From assembly GCA_021775835.1 (NCBI GenBank), contig JAJFHC010000213.1:1-40315 (forward strand): a DNA stretch of 40,315 bases, written 5' to 3'. The notes under the pieces were generated by a model. The model made no database searches. It was not told the DNA's origin and saw nothing but the letters and a program-made list of their open reading frames with translations. Below, piece by piece: positions 25,201-33,824 of the stretch. The DNA is from Hyphomicrobiales bacterium (GTDB lineage Bacteria; Pseudomonadota; Alphaproteobacteria; Rhizobiales; JAJFHC01). Positions within the stretch are counted from its first letter, which is position 1. Each line of letters starts with the position of its first letter. Both the position numbers and the translations under genes were made by a program.

Positions 25201-27413
25201 ATCACGGTTTTGGCCTTGAACGCCCGGGCCTCCTTGCCGTCCGGCATCCGGCCGTCGCACTCGGTGTCCTCGCCCTGCTCCTGCTTGGATCGATTCTGGC
25301 GATCCCCAGCCTGCGGTTCGACGAGGATATCAACCGGGTTTTCCTCTCCCAGAACGAGAGCTCTCAGAACTACAGGAATTTCATCAGGGAGGTCGGCGGC
25401 AGACGGCCCGACATCGCCGTGTTCATTGAAGCCGATCAGCCGTTCTCCGCCGATGACTACGGGCGCCTGCGCGACCTGGCCTTGGAACTGGAGTTTCTCG
25501 ACCGGATAGGGTCGGTTCTCTCACCGTTCTCGATCCGATTCCCGAAGTCGGATTCTGATTTTCCCGGCGAAACGGTGATCCCCGCCGACATCGCTCTGGA
25601 GGATGTCGAGGAACGCCTGAAAAAACTTCAGGCAGAGGCACCGTTCCTGCGCCCGATGGTTTCGGCCAGCCGCACGTCGGTCCTGTTCATCGTCACGGCC
25701 GACGCCGGGCTGTCGCGGTCAGCCATACGGGAGGTTCTGGCCGGAGTCAGCGAAACATCGACCCGGATGCTGGACAAGCGTCTGCGGCACACGGTGACAG
25801 GCGAGGATGCCGTGTCTGTTGCCATTGTGGATGGGCTCAAGACCGATCTCCTGAAGCTCAATGCCCTGGGGTGTCTCCTGGTGCTCATTCTGGCCTTGGC
25901 CGTGTTTCGCAGCATTCTCACAGCATTGGTCGCCGTAGCCCCTGCAATCATTGGCGTTCTGGCGTGCCTGTCGGTCTTTGCCCTCCTTGGGTACCCCATT
26001 ACGGTCATGAGCAACGTCCTGCCGATCCTGGTCCTGGTGCTGGGAATTGCCGACTCCATGCACCTTGTGCTGCACCTTCGCCATCAGCCGGATCATGAAC
26101 CCGTTCAGGCAAGCCTCGAGCGAACCATCAGGGAAATCGGCCCGGCCTGTGCGCTCACCGCACTGACAACGGCCATTGCCTTCCTGGCCATCGCGATTTC
26201 TGACAATGACCAACTGTTCGAATTCGCGGTTGTCGGCGCCGTGTCGGTGCTGTTTTCGTTCTTTGTCGTGATGACGACTTTCGCGCTCCTGGGGAAATTT
26301 GTGAACAGGTCGTCGATTCCGGAACAGGACGGCGAAGAGTCGTGGAGCATTCTGGCTTTGATTGGCCGCACGGTTTTGGTTCATGGCCGCAGGATATTTG
26401 TTCTGGCACTGGTTCTTTTTGCAGCCGGGGCCTTCGGGTATTCGCAAACTGAAGCCTGGTTTCCTCATGAGGACGCACTGCCCCGGGACAGCGTCCTGAT
26501 TGCTGCAAACGAAAGACTGTTTACAGAATACGGCGGCACGTATCGGTTGTGGGCCGAGCTTGACACCGGATCCGAAAACTCACTGACAACGCAGGCAGGC
26601 TGGAACCGGCTGACCGCTGTCACGCAAGCCGTCGAGAAAGCCGCCCCCGCCTACATGACGGTATCGATGGCGACAGTTGCGCGTTGGCTCGGCGATCCCG
26701 GTCGTCTTCCCGCGCCGGATGAACTGGTGGATTTGCCCGATAACATCAAAGACCAGTTGGTGTCCAAGTCCGGCGCCGTGGCACGCGTTGTAACCTTCGT
26801 GCCCGAACCCATGCGTGACCGCCTGTCGCGCGATACTCACGATCGCATCGAGCGGGCGGCCCTGGACGCTTCCGCTGACCGGATTGTCGGTCTGCCAGAC
26901 ATCATGCGCCATGAGTCAATCGCCATCATCAACCAGCTTGGCCTTGGATTGCTGATCGCCTGCCTGTCCTCAACGATCCTGATCGCCTTTGCATTTCGCT
27001 GGCCGGGGCTGATGATCGCCCTTTTCGTGCCGAACATGCTTCCGCTGATACTGACGGCATCCGCATTGCATTTCCTGAATGACGGACACCTGACACCGAC
27101 TGCGGTTTTGGCCCTGACGATTGCGTTCGGCATTGCCGTCGACGATTCGATCCATGTCATCAACAGGTTTCATCTGGAGCGCACCCATGGCCGGAATGTT
27201 GACGAGGCCTTGAAAGTTACCATCCAGAAGACCGGCAAGGTCATGGTGCTGACAACGCTGTTGCTTTCGGTAGGCTTGGCGATCACACAGATCAGTGCAT
27301 TTGCCCCGGTACAGCTGTTCGGGCTAATGCTGATCCTGACATTCATAATAGCACTGCTCGCGGATTTGCTGCTGCTGCCCGCATTGCTGAAACAAAAATG
27401 GATCGTGAAGTGA
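25197..27413 (+). CDS. RND/MMPL superfamily exporter
   Basis: A 738-residue transporter with the two-fold MMPL arrangement: a first membrane helix at about 22-38, a periplasmic loop of some 170 residues, a helix bundle, a second loop and a second bundle. The proton-relay-type motifs GIADSMHLVLHL (first half) and GIAVDDSIHVINRF (second half) are in equivalent positions. The size and fold match MMPL and HpnN-like lipid exporters more than tripartite drug pumps, and no membrane-fusion protein is encoded nearby. It overlaps the methyltransferase gene by 4 bases (ATGA), so export or membrane placement of the methylated polyketide lipid is the natural inference. Confidence 0.9.
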   Translation: MNHGFGLERPGLLAVRHPAVALGVLALLLLGSILAIPSLRFDEDINRVFLSQNESSQNYRNFIREVGGRRPDIAVFIEADQPFSADDYGRLRDLALELEFLDRIGSVLSPFSIRFPKSDSDFPGETVIPADIALEDVEERLKKLQAEAPFLRPMVSASRTSVLFIVTADAGLSRSAIREVLAGVSETSTRMLDKRLRHTVTGEDAVSVAIVDGLKTDLLKLNALGCLLVLILALAVFRSILTALVAVAPAIIGVLACLSVFALLGYPITVMSNVLPILVLVLGIADSMHLVLHLRHQPDHEPVQASLERTIREIGPACALTALTTAIAFLAIAISDNDQLFEFAVVGAVSVLFSFFVVMTTFALLGKFVNRSSIPEQDGEESWSILALIGRTVLVHGRRIFVLALVLFAAGAFGYSQTEAWFPHEDALPRDSVLIAANERLFTEYGGTYRLWAELDTGSENSLTTQAGWNRLTAVTQAVEKAAPAYMTVSMATVARWLGDPGRLPAPDELVDLPDNIKDQLVSKSGAVARVVTFVPEPMRDRLSRDTHDRIERAALDASADRIVGLPDIMRHESIAIINQLGLGLLIACLSSTILIAFAFRWPGLMIALFVPNMLPLILTASALHFLNDGHLTPTAVLALTIAFGIAVDDSIHVINRFHLERTHGRNVDEALKVTIQKTGKVMVLTTLLLSVGLAITQISAFAPVQLFGLMLILTFIIALLADLLLLPALLKQKWIVK

Positions 27414-27916
27414 GAACCTGTGTCCGGTTGATAGGTCTTTTCCTGATTTTGTGGGGGTCGTCTGCGCCATCCGCTGCCGCCAGTGAGCTTCTGGCGTCCA
27501 TGGGTGGTCGTTGGAAGGGTGAAGGATGGGCGAAACGCACCGTCGATGGCGCCCGCGAAACGGTCCGCTGCCGGCTCGCCAACACCTACTTTCCCGACAG
27601 CCGGGAACTGGTTGTCTCAGGCAAGTGCGCCGTACCGGGAAAGAAGTTCGATTTCAAGGGCGCACTCAGTTCAAAGGATGGGAACGACAAGATCTCCGGC
27701 CGGTTGGCGAATCCGTTCGGCTTGGGCAGCACGGCGGTAACCGGAAGGCTACAGGGAAACCGGGCTTTGCTGATTTTCAGTGCCCCCGACCCTGGAACCG
27801 GGAAGGAACTGAAACAGCAGATGATCTGGCAAGTCGGTGACAGCGGCTTCAAGATCACGAGCAAAGTTCTGGGGTCAGGCGGCAAGGCTTTGAGCAGCCT
27901 TCATTTTCAACGTTGA
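27398..27916 (+). CDS. Small secreted protein at the end of the PKS operon
   Basis: A 172-residue protein of no family I can name. It has a signal peptide: LIGLFLILWGSSAPSAAA, with cleavage before SELLA. The mature part begins LLASMGGRWKGEGWAKRTVDG and looks beta-rich, like small lipid- or ligand-binding barrels. RETVRCRLAN and VVSGKCAVPG provide two cysteines that could form a disulfide. It overlaps the exporter gene by 16 bases. A GTG at 27410 that overlaps the exporter's stop is an alternative start and gives a tidier signal peptide. Position suggests a periplasmic helper for the exporter, which is inference. Confidence 0.75.
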   Translation: MDREVRTCVRLIGLFLILWGSSAPSAAASELLASMGGRWKGEGWAKRTVDGARETVRCRLANTYFPDSRELVVSGKCAVPGKKFDFKGALSSKDGNDKISGRLANPFGLGSTAVTGRLQGNRALLIFSAPDPGTGKELKQQMIWQVGDSGFKITSKVLGSGGKALSSLHFQR

Positions 27917-27937
27917 ATGAACTTCCATAGGCTCTAG

Positions 27938-27983
27938 ACCAGATACGGTCTGGTTGACAGAGTCGATTCCACACAATTACACC
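27938..27983 (+). promoter_or_regulatory. Inverted repeat overlapping a -35-like box upstream of the dehydrogenase-cytochrome gene
   Basis: ACCAGA (27938-27943) / TCTGGT (27949-27954) is a perfect 6-base inverted repeat with a 5-base centre. The consensus TTGACA (27954-27959) abuts it. A weak TACACC sits 18 bases further on (27978-27983). It may be an operator-promoter for the gene at 28150, or a hairpin ending the PKS operon. The rest of this 233-base gap shows nothing else. Confidence 0.35.
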
Positions 27984-28149
27984 AATTGACCCGAGAGGCG
28001 TCGCGTCGTCTGTGTTTCATTTCACGTGCTTCAACGATTCTTCGTCGCGTGTCTTTGTTCCGAAATCTCCGCACTATTTGGGAGAGACACGTTTTTAATC
28101 GTGCGAGTATCACCGACGGCGGCGGTCTGCACAACAAGGACAAGTTTAT

Positions 28150-29736
28150 ATGTATGCCAGACTATCCGTCTGTTTGAGTGTCGCTTTGAGCATTGTAATG
28201 ATCACGCTGTTCGGCGCATCGCTCATCTGGAATTGGACCGGAAAAACGGCGGACGTACAGGTATCGGCAAAAACCGAAGCGACGGAACCCATTGTAGCAT
28301 CTCGAAACATATGGACAGGATTGGTCAAACTTCGGGTTCAGGAAGTTGATCTGAACAGGCTGGTCTCTCACGTTATGCCCGAGGCGGGAGCGATTGAGGT
28401 TGTGCAAGACAAAGTTATCATTGCGCAGCAGGATGGCCGCTTTGCCGAAATGGCATTTGACGGAAGCATTCCACCAACAATTCGCGAATTGCCGACACGC
28501 ATCGACACCAAGTCAGCGGAAATGGCAGTGTTCTATGAACCCCAGAACCTGAAAAAGTTTGAGCCCGCCCGTGTCACCGACCTAATGTTGCTCGCGAACG
28601 GAACCCACATGGCCGCGACTCATGTCCATTGGGATGACGTTGGACACTGTCTGAATTTGCGGGTTTCGGTGATTGCCCTTGTTGATCTATTAGCCCGTCA
28701 AGAATCAAAGGATACCGCATGGGTCACTGTTTTTGACAGTAAGCCTTGTGTGCAGCACTTCATGAGCCTGGGATTCGGCGGCCGCACGGCCCAGGTGGGC
28801 CCCGAAAAGATCATTGTCACGCACGGACATGGAGATGTCACCGATCCCGAGGCTGAAGCATTTCAGCGCGATTATGGCAAGATATTCAGGGTTGGTCTTG
28901 CGGATAAGACCGTTGAAGTTGTTTCCAAAGGCCATCGAAATCCACAAGGGTTGTTGATGGACACTCGCGGACGTCTCTGGTCGACCGAGCATGGTCCCCA
29001 GGGAGGCGACGAACTCAACCTGATCAAACAAGGAAGTGACTACGGTTGGCCATACGTCACATATGGTACCGAGTATGGGAGGACGCACTGGCATTATTCC
29101 CGATACCAGGGTCGGCATACAGGTTACGAAAAACCGGTTTTCGCCTGGTTGCCGTCGATTGGCGTCAGCAATCTTGTGGAGATTCGACATTTCCATGCAC
29201 GGTGGGACGGTGATTTTCTCGTCGCCAGCCTTCGTGACAAGTCGCTCTACCGCCTCCGGCTGGAAGGTGAACGGGTCATCTATGCCGAACGAATCGAGAT
29301 CGGCGAACGGATTCGCGATATTGTTCAGATGCCCGATGGTCCGATCCTCTTGTGGACAGACAACGCAAAGGTTCTGAGGATAACGGCTGAAGGTATCGAT
29401 AGTGACAGTGACGCGGTGACCAGGCTTCCTGCCAAGACACGCACGGCTGTCCTTGGATGCCTGGTATGTCACAATCTGGACCGCACTCTGTCCGATCAGG
29501 CCAGAATATCGCTGTTCAGCCTTCAGAGCAAAAACACCGGCAGTGCTGCCGCTAATCTCTACTCCCCAGCTTTCCGGAAATTTGCAGAAGCCCATTCGTC
29601 GTGGGACCGAGAGCTCCTCGACACGTTTCTGAACGATCCCGAAGCGCTGATTCCCGGAACCACTATGGCTGGCAAAGGGATACCCGATGGCCAGACCCGT
29701 GCAGCAGTTCTCGACTTCCTGGCAACCCTGCAATAG
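28150..29736 (+). CDS. Membrane-anchored glucose/sorbosone dehydrogenase-like protein fused to cytochrome c
   Basis: A 528-residue protein. Residues about 8-29 are an uncleaved-looking signal anchor. The middle (about 80-415) is a GSDH/YliI-type beta-propeller, shown by GHRNPQGLLMDTRGRLWSTEHGPQGGDELNLI (259-292) and YGWPYVTYG (298-306), the PQQ- and metal-binding signature of soluble aldose dehydrogenases. The C-terminal about 95 residues carry a heme c site CLVCH (437-441) and a likely axial Met506 in PGTTMAGKGI, a class I cytochrome c. It would oxidise a periplasmic sugar or alcohol and pass electrons on internally. An AAGGA SD lies 9 bases upstream. The gene stands alone and is convergent with the stress-protein gene. 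Confidence 0.82.
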   Translation: MYARLSVCLSVALSIVMITLFGASLIWNWTGKTADVQVSAKTEATEPIVASRNIWTGLVKLRVQEVDLNRLVSHVMPEAGAIEVVQDKVIIAQQDGRFAEMAFDGSIPPTIRELPTRIDTKSAEMAVFYEPQNLKKFEPARVTDLMLLANGTHMAATHVHWDDVGHCLNLRVSVIALVDLLARQESKDTAWVTVFDSKPCVQHFMSLGFGGRTAQVGPEKIIVTHGHGDVTDPEAEAFQRDYGKIFRVGLADKTVEVVSKGHRNPQGLLMDTRGRLWSTEHGPQGGDELNLIKQGSDYGWPYVTYGTEYGRTHWHYSRYQGRHTGYEKPVFAWLPSIGVSNLVEIRHFHARWDGDFLVASLRDKSLYRLRLEGERVIYAERIEIGERIRDIVQMPDGPILLWTDNAKVLRITAEGIDSDSDAVTRLPAKTRTAVLGCLVCHNLDRTLSDQARISLFSLQSKNTGSAAANLYSPAFRKFAEAHSSWDRELLDTFLNDPEALIPGTTMAGKGIPDGQTRAAVLDFLATLQ

Positions 29737-29778
29737 TTCAGCCGGCGGTCGCCTCTATATTTCGGTCAGACACCGGTT

Positions 29779-29793
29779 CCGGTCCAGGACCGG
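29779..29793. repeat. Palindrome between convergent genes
   Basis: CCGGTCC-A-GGACCGG is a perfect 7-base-arm palindrome directly abutting the stop codon of the minus-strand stress-protein gene. It lies 42 bases after the plus-strand dehydrogenase. It could end or stall transcripts from both sides but has no T-run. Confidence 0.35.
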
Positions 29794-30282
29794 TTACTTG
29801 ACAGAAATGCAGGTACACTGGGCCCGTTCGAATACGGTATTTGAAACACTGCCGAAAGACGTTGCCTGTGAGACGCCGGTTCCCCGCGACCCCATGACGA
29901 TTGTATTGGCACCCGTGCTTTCGCGGGCGGTGAGGATGCACTCCGCCGGATCGCCCGATTCGAATGGCATGCCGATGAATTCAACACCCCGGCGGCGCAC
30001 CCTGGTTGACGCCTGTTCAAGTACTTTCGCGCCAACCGATGCAACCAGTTTGCCCGGTACTGGTTCGCCGGACGCCTTGGCGGCGGACTGAAGGGCCGTT
30101 CTGAGCGTCGGGCCGAACAGATTGGCGATGTCCAGGTTGAGGAGTTCGTCTGCGCTCCGGCCATGCCCCAACACGTGAAGCAGGGCAATGCGACCGTCGT
30201 ATTTTTCAGCCAGATCACAGGCGATGTGAAGGGCCTTCAAAGCATGATTCGAGCCGTCCACCGGCACCAGAATGGTATGCAT
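29794..30282 (-). CDS. Universal stress protein (UspA family)
   Basis: A 162-residue single-domain Usp. It begins MHTILVPVDGSNHALKAL, the usual first strand with the aspartate. The C-terminal ATP-binding pattern G-x2-G-x9-G-S is complete in GSRGTG...GSVSNTV (about residues 131-147), so ATP binding is likely. The middle is somewhat divergent from typical UspA. It lies 27 bases after the metallo-hydrolase gene on the same strand and is probably the last gene of the ABC transporter operon. Confidence 0.88.
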   Translation of the reverse strand: MHTILVPVDGSNHALKALHIACDLAEKYDGRIALLHVLGHGRSADELLNLDIANLFGPTLRTALQSAAKASGEPVPGKLVASVGAKVLEQASTRVRRRGVEFIGMPFESGDPAECILTARESTGANTIVMGSRGTGVSQATSFGSVSNTVFERAQCTCISVK

Positions 30283-30309
30283 GGCAGGATCCTAACGCAG
30301 CCGTTGGTA

Positions 30310-31041
30310 TCAGCGACCGTCCTTGTCATCCAGCCAGGACCGGATGATGGCGCGGTGGCGCTCGCCATCATAGCTTGGAAAATGCCCGCCATGAACCACC
30401 CGGACCGGATAATCAAGCAGACGTTTCATGCTCGCATAATAGTCGGCGGCATCGGCATGATAGGTGTCCTCGATCAGCGGACCGTCATAGACGATGTCGC
30501 CCGAGAACAGGGTCTGCGTCGCCGCTTCCCACAGGGCGATGCCGCCGGGGGAATGACCGGGCGTGTGCACCACTTCAAAGTGCCTGTCGCCAAGGTCGAT
30601 GGTATCTCCATCCCGAACCTGCCGGGTGGCCGGCGCACGGGCCACCGCATACTCGACTGAGCTGTAGGGCTGGGGCGGTAACCGGGTAAAGATGGTGTTG
30701 GTAACGTAAGGATCGGCGAGCGTATTGGCCCGGGTCGGGTTGGCCAGCAGGTCGGCTTCCGCTTCATGCACGACGCGGTCATCAAATTCGTGATGACAGC
30801 CGATATGGTCGAAATGGGTGTGGCTGGCAACCGCGACGCAGGGCCTTTCGGTGACCAGCGGCACCTGTTCGCGCAGGCTCACCACGCCCATGCCACTGTC
30901 CACAAGCATGTCCCGGTCGCGGCCGCGCACATGCCAGATGTTGCAGCGGTAGAACTCTTCGATAAAGGGCTCGCCGATATACGTCACATCGTCGCTCAGG
31001 CGTCGAATGGTGTACCAGTCTTCCGGTTTTGCTGTTTCCAT
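30310..31041 (-). CDS. Metallo-beta-lactamase-fold hydrolase
   Basis: A 243-residue MBL-fold protein. The metal motif is SHTHFDHIGCHHEF (H-x-H-x-D-H, about residues 75-80). A downstream His lies in HTPGHSPGGIALW, the bridging Asp in LFSGDIVYDGP, and the last His in VVHGGHFPSY. This is the glyoxalase II-like/quorum-lactonase-like subgroup; the substrate is unknown. ATG 31041 is taken because AGGAG is 11 bases upstream. The ATPase gene's stop lies only 8 bases before the start, so it belongs to the transporter operon and may act on the imported compound. The frame stays open upstream but enters the ATPase gene. Confidence 0.85.
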   Translation of the reverse strand: METAKPEDWYTIRRLSDDVTYIGEPFIEEFYRCNIWHVRGRDRDMLVDSGMGVVSLREQVPLVTERPCVAVASHTHFDHIGCHHEFDDRVVHEAEADLLANPTRANTLADPYVTNTIFTRLPPQPYSSVEYAVARAPATRQVRDGDTIDLGDRHFEVVHTPGHSPGGIALWEAATQTLFSGDIVYDGPLIEDTYHADAADYYASMKRLLDYPVRVVHGGHFPSYDGERHRAIIRSWLDDKDGR

Positions 31042-31049
31042 AGGTGAAT

Positions 31050-32144
31050 TCACTCCTGTGCCGGCAACACGATGATGTTTCCGGGATCGACGCGAAATGT
31101 CATGGCGTCGCCTACGGCCAGTCCCAGGCCGAGCGACTGCGGCAGATGTGCGACGAAGGCCGCGCCGGGCATGTCGTCCGGTGCCACATGACATCGGTGG
31201 TAAGTGCCGAAAAACGATACGCCCGTCACCGTGGCCTGCCACAGTCTGGCAGTGTCTTGTTTGTCCAGCGATGGTTCAAGATGCTCGGGCCGCACGCAAA
31301 GTTCAACGGCATCGCCGTCGTTGAAGGCCGTCCCGGTCTCACCCGGTTTTGGAACAACATAAGTTCCAAGAGCCGTTTCTATGTTGAGCGTTGTCGTGGT
31401 CATGCCGGAGATCTTGCCGGCGATGAAATTGGCCTCGCCCATGAATGCTGCCGTGAAATGGTTCTTCGGCCTCAGGTAAATTGACTCCGGCGACCCGTTG
31501 TCCTGTATCTGCCCCGCATTCATGACGATGATATCGTCGGCAATGGCCATGGCTTCTTCCTGGTCGTGGGTGACGTGCACGAATGTGGTGCCGACACGTT
31601 TCTGGATCGCCTTGAGTTCGTCCTGCATCTGTCGTCTCAGCTTCAGGTCGAGCGCCCCGAGCGGTTCGTCGAGCAACAGCAGATCCGGTTCGACCGCCAG
31701 GGCCCGCGCGAGGGCGACACGCTGTCGCTGACCACCGGACAGCTCATGTGGCTTCCTGTCAAAATTGCCGTCAAGACCCACAAGTTGGAGCAATTCGGAG
31801 GCCTTCCGATCGCGATCCGACCGCGAGATGCCGCGCATGCGCAGACCGAACCCCACATTGGCGCCCAGGCTCATATGGGGAAAAAGAGCGTAATCCTGGA
31901 ACATTGTCGTTGTCGGCCGCCGGGACGGTGGCACCATGGTAACGTCGGTTCCGCCGATCAGGACTGCACCCGAACTGGGTCTGAGGAAGCCACCGAGGAT
32001 CGACAGCAACGTGGTCTTGCCGCAGCCCGACGGCCCGAGCAGCACGGCAAACCTGCCTTCCCCGATCGTCAGGTCAATTCCGTTCAAGGCGGTGAAATCG
32101 CCAAACCGGTGCGACACGCCGCGAATTTGTACCTCGGCGGTCAT
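31050..32144 (-). CDS. Polyamine-type ABC transporter ATP-binding protein (PotA family)
   Basis: A 364-residue ATPase. Walker A is GPSGCGKT (residues 37-44), the Q-loop is TMFQDYALFPH, the signature is HELSGGQRQRVALARAL, Walker B is LLLLDEPLGALD and the H-loop is VTHDQEEA. The C-terminal about 110 residues form the TOBE domain seen in PotA and other importers of this class (VELCVRPEHLE). The start ATG overlaps the upstream permease stop by 4 bases. It energises the importer formed by the next three genes. Confidence 0.93.
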   Translation of the reverse strand: MTAEVQIRGVSHRFGDFTALNGIDLTIGEGRFAVLLGPSGCGKTTLLSILGGFLRPSSGAVLIGGTDVTMVPPSRRPTTTMFQDYALFPHMSLGANVGFGLRMRGISRSDRDRKASELLQLVGLDGNFDRKPHELSGGQRQRVALARALAVEPDLLLLDEPLGALDLKLRRQMQDELKAIQKRVGTTFVHVTHDQEEAMAIADDIIVMNAGQIQDNGSPESIYLRPKNHFTAAFMGEANFIAGKISGMTTTTLNIETALGTYVVPKPGETGTAFNDGDAVELCVRPEHLEPSLDKQDTARLWQATVTGVSFFGTYHRCHVAPDDMPGAAFVAHLPQSLGLGLAVGDAMTFRVDPGNIIVLPAQE

Positions 32145-32926
32145 GAGCGCCTGGCCTTTCGGAAAACGGTCAGCTCGAGAATGATCACAAGCAGGATCGA
32201 GACCAGGAACACGATCGAGCCGACCGCGTTGGTTTTCGGATTGAGACCCGACCGCAGCAGGCTCCAGATTTCCACCGGCAACGTAACATCGAACCGCGAT
32301 AGCAAGAATGAAATGATGAATTCGTCCCAGGAAAATGTGACCGACAAAAAATAGCTCGCGAGAATCGCTGGCATCAGCATCGGCGCTGTCACCAGGCACA
32401 TGACCTGCCAGTCTGCCGCTCCCAGATCCCGGGCAGCGCGCTCCACATTCACCTGATGCGCGCCCATCTGGCTGTAGATGATGGCAAAACAAAGCGGTGT
32501 GTTGATTACCGTGTGGCCGATGCCAACGGTCAGCAGCGATCTTGAGACACCGAAAGTGTTGAACATGATCAGAAGTCCAAGACCGATGATCAGATAGCTC
32601 ACGGTCAGGGGTGCCGTGATCAGTGCGCGTTGAATGCCAGAGGCCGGCAACCGGTAACGTGCCAGGCCATAAGCGGAAAGGAAACCCAGCAGGCAGGCCA
32701 CTGCGGACGAGACCAGGGCGACCATGGCGGAATTGACGAGCGCGGCGACCAGGCTTTCATCGGCAAGAACCGCCTCATACCATTTCAGGGAGGGTCCGTT
32801 GAACGGCGGGATCGGAAACCGCCCGCCCTGAAATGAGAACAGCACCAACACGGCCACAGGCAGGAAGATGAAGCCGTATATCAGCACTGCATAAAGCCCG
32901 CTTGTCCAGCTGTACAACCGTTGCAT
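32141..32926 (-). CDS. ABC transporter permease, PotC-like
   Basis: A 261-residue permease with about six membrane helices, the first at residues 11-30 (GLYAVLIYGFIFLPVAVLVLF). The EAA loop for ATPase contact is RAARDLGAADWQVMCLVTAPMLMPAI, near residue 165. The SFSW-like VTFSWDEFIISFLL is typical of the PotC/YdcV subgroup. It lies 3 bases after the other permease and overlaps the ATPase gene, so all are co-translated. Confidence 0.92.
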   Translation of the reverse strand: MQRLYSWTSGLYAVLIYGFIFLPVAVLVLFSFQGGRFPIPPFNGPSLKWYEAVLADESLVAALVNSAMVALVSSAVACLLGFLSAYGLARYRLPASGIQRALITAPLTVSYLIIGLGLLIMFNTFGVSRSLLTVGIGHTVINTPLCFAIIYSQMGAHQVNVERAARDLGAADWQVMCLVTAPMLMPAILASYFLSVTFSWDEFIISFLLSRFDVTLPVEIWSLLRSGLNPKTNAVGSIVFLVSILLVIILELTVFRKARRS

Positions 32927-32929
32927 GGC

Positions 32930-33796
32930 TCAGGCCCTCTCCAGCTTGAGCCAGCGGGCGCAGGCCACATAGACGACCGTCACGATCAACATCAGCAGTA
33001 TGGACAGGGCCGAGGCGGTGGGAAAATCCGCACGCCGTCCGATCTGCAGCATGATGATTTGCGGCATCACCAGTTCGTTGTTGCCGCCCAGGATCTGCGG
33101 CGTGATGTAGTCGCCGATGCACAGCACGAATGTCAGGAAAGCGCCGACCATGATGCCGGGCACTGTCAGTGGCAGGATGACATGAATAAAGGTCTGGAAC
33201 GGATTGGCGCCAAGGTCGGCCGCCGCCCGGGCATAATTGGGAGAAAGCTGTTTCAGATTGGCATAGATAGTCAGGGTCAGCAGCATGACAAAAAAGTGGA
33301 CGAACCCGATCACGGTTGCCGTGCGCGTCGACGCCAGTTCAAGCGGATCGTCAATAATGCCGATGCCCATCAGGGTCTGGTTGATGACGCCGGTTCTGGC
33401 AAGCACCAGAACCCATGCATAGGACCGCACAACATAGGACGTCCAGAATGGCAGGATGGCCATGATCAGGGCGGCCCTCTGCCAACGTTCCGGCACGCGG
33501 TGGGCAATGATCCAGGCCAATGGATAAGCCAGCACGATAGAGATTATCGTGACGGTCACGGTGATCTCCAGAGAGTTCACCATGCCCTGCAGGAAATGAG
33601 GTTTCGCAAAGAAGGTCGCGTAGTTATCGAGCGACCATGTCTGCACGATCTTGGTGCCGATCCGGGCCCACAGGCTCATGACGACCATGAAGCCGAAGGG
33701 CACCACGAAAAAAGCTAGCGTCCACAGAACCGTCGGCAGCACAAAACCGAATGCCTTGCGGCCCTCGTGTGCCATCGCCATTTCCGTGGACGCCAT
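32930..33796 (-). CDS. ABC transporter permease, PotB-like
   Basis: A 288-residue permease with about six membrane helices; the first is residues 16-41 (FGFVLPTVLWTLAFFVVPFGFMVVMSLW). LPFWTSYVVRSYAWVLVLARTGVIN is characteristic of the PotB/YdcU subgroup. The EAA loop is ARAAADLGANPFQTFIHVILPLTVPGI. It follows the binding-protein gene by 28 bases and forms the channel with the PotC-like subunit. Confidence 0.92.
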   Translation of the reverse strand: MASTEMAMAHEGRKAFGFVLPTVLWTLAFFVVPFGFMVVMSLWARIGTKIVQTWSLDNYATFFAKPHFLQGMVNSLEITVTVTIISIVLAYPLAWIIAHRVPERWQRAALIMAILPFWTSYVVRSYAWVLVLARTGVINQTLMGIGIIDDPLELASTRTATVIGFVHFFVMLLTLTIYANLKQLSPNYARAAADLGANPFQTFIHVILPLTVPGIMVGAFLTFVLCIGDYITPQILGGNNELVMPQIIMLQIGRRADFPTASALSILLMLIVTVVYVACARWLKLERA

Positions 33797-33824
33797 GCTT
33801 CAGACTTGTCTCTTCTCGTCCGGA

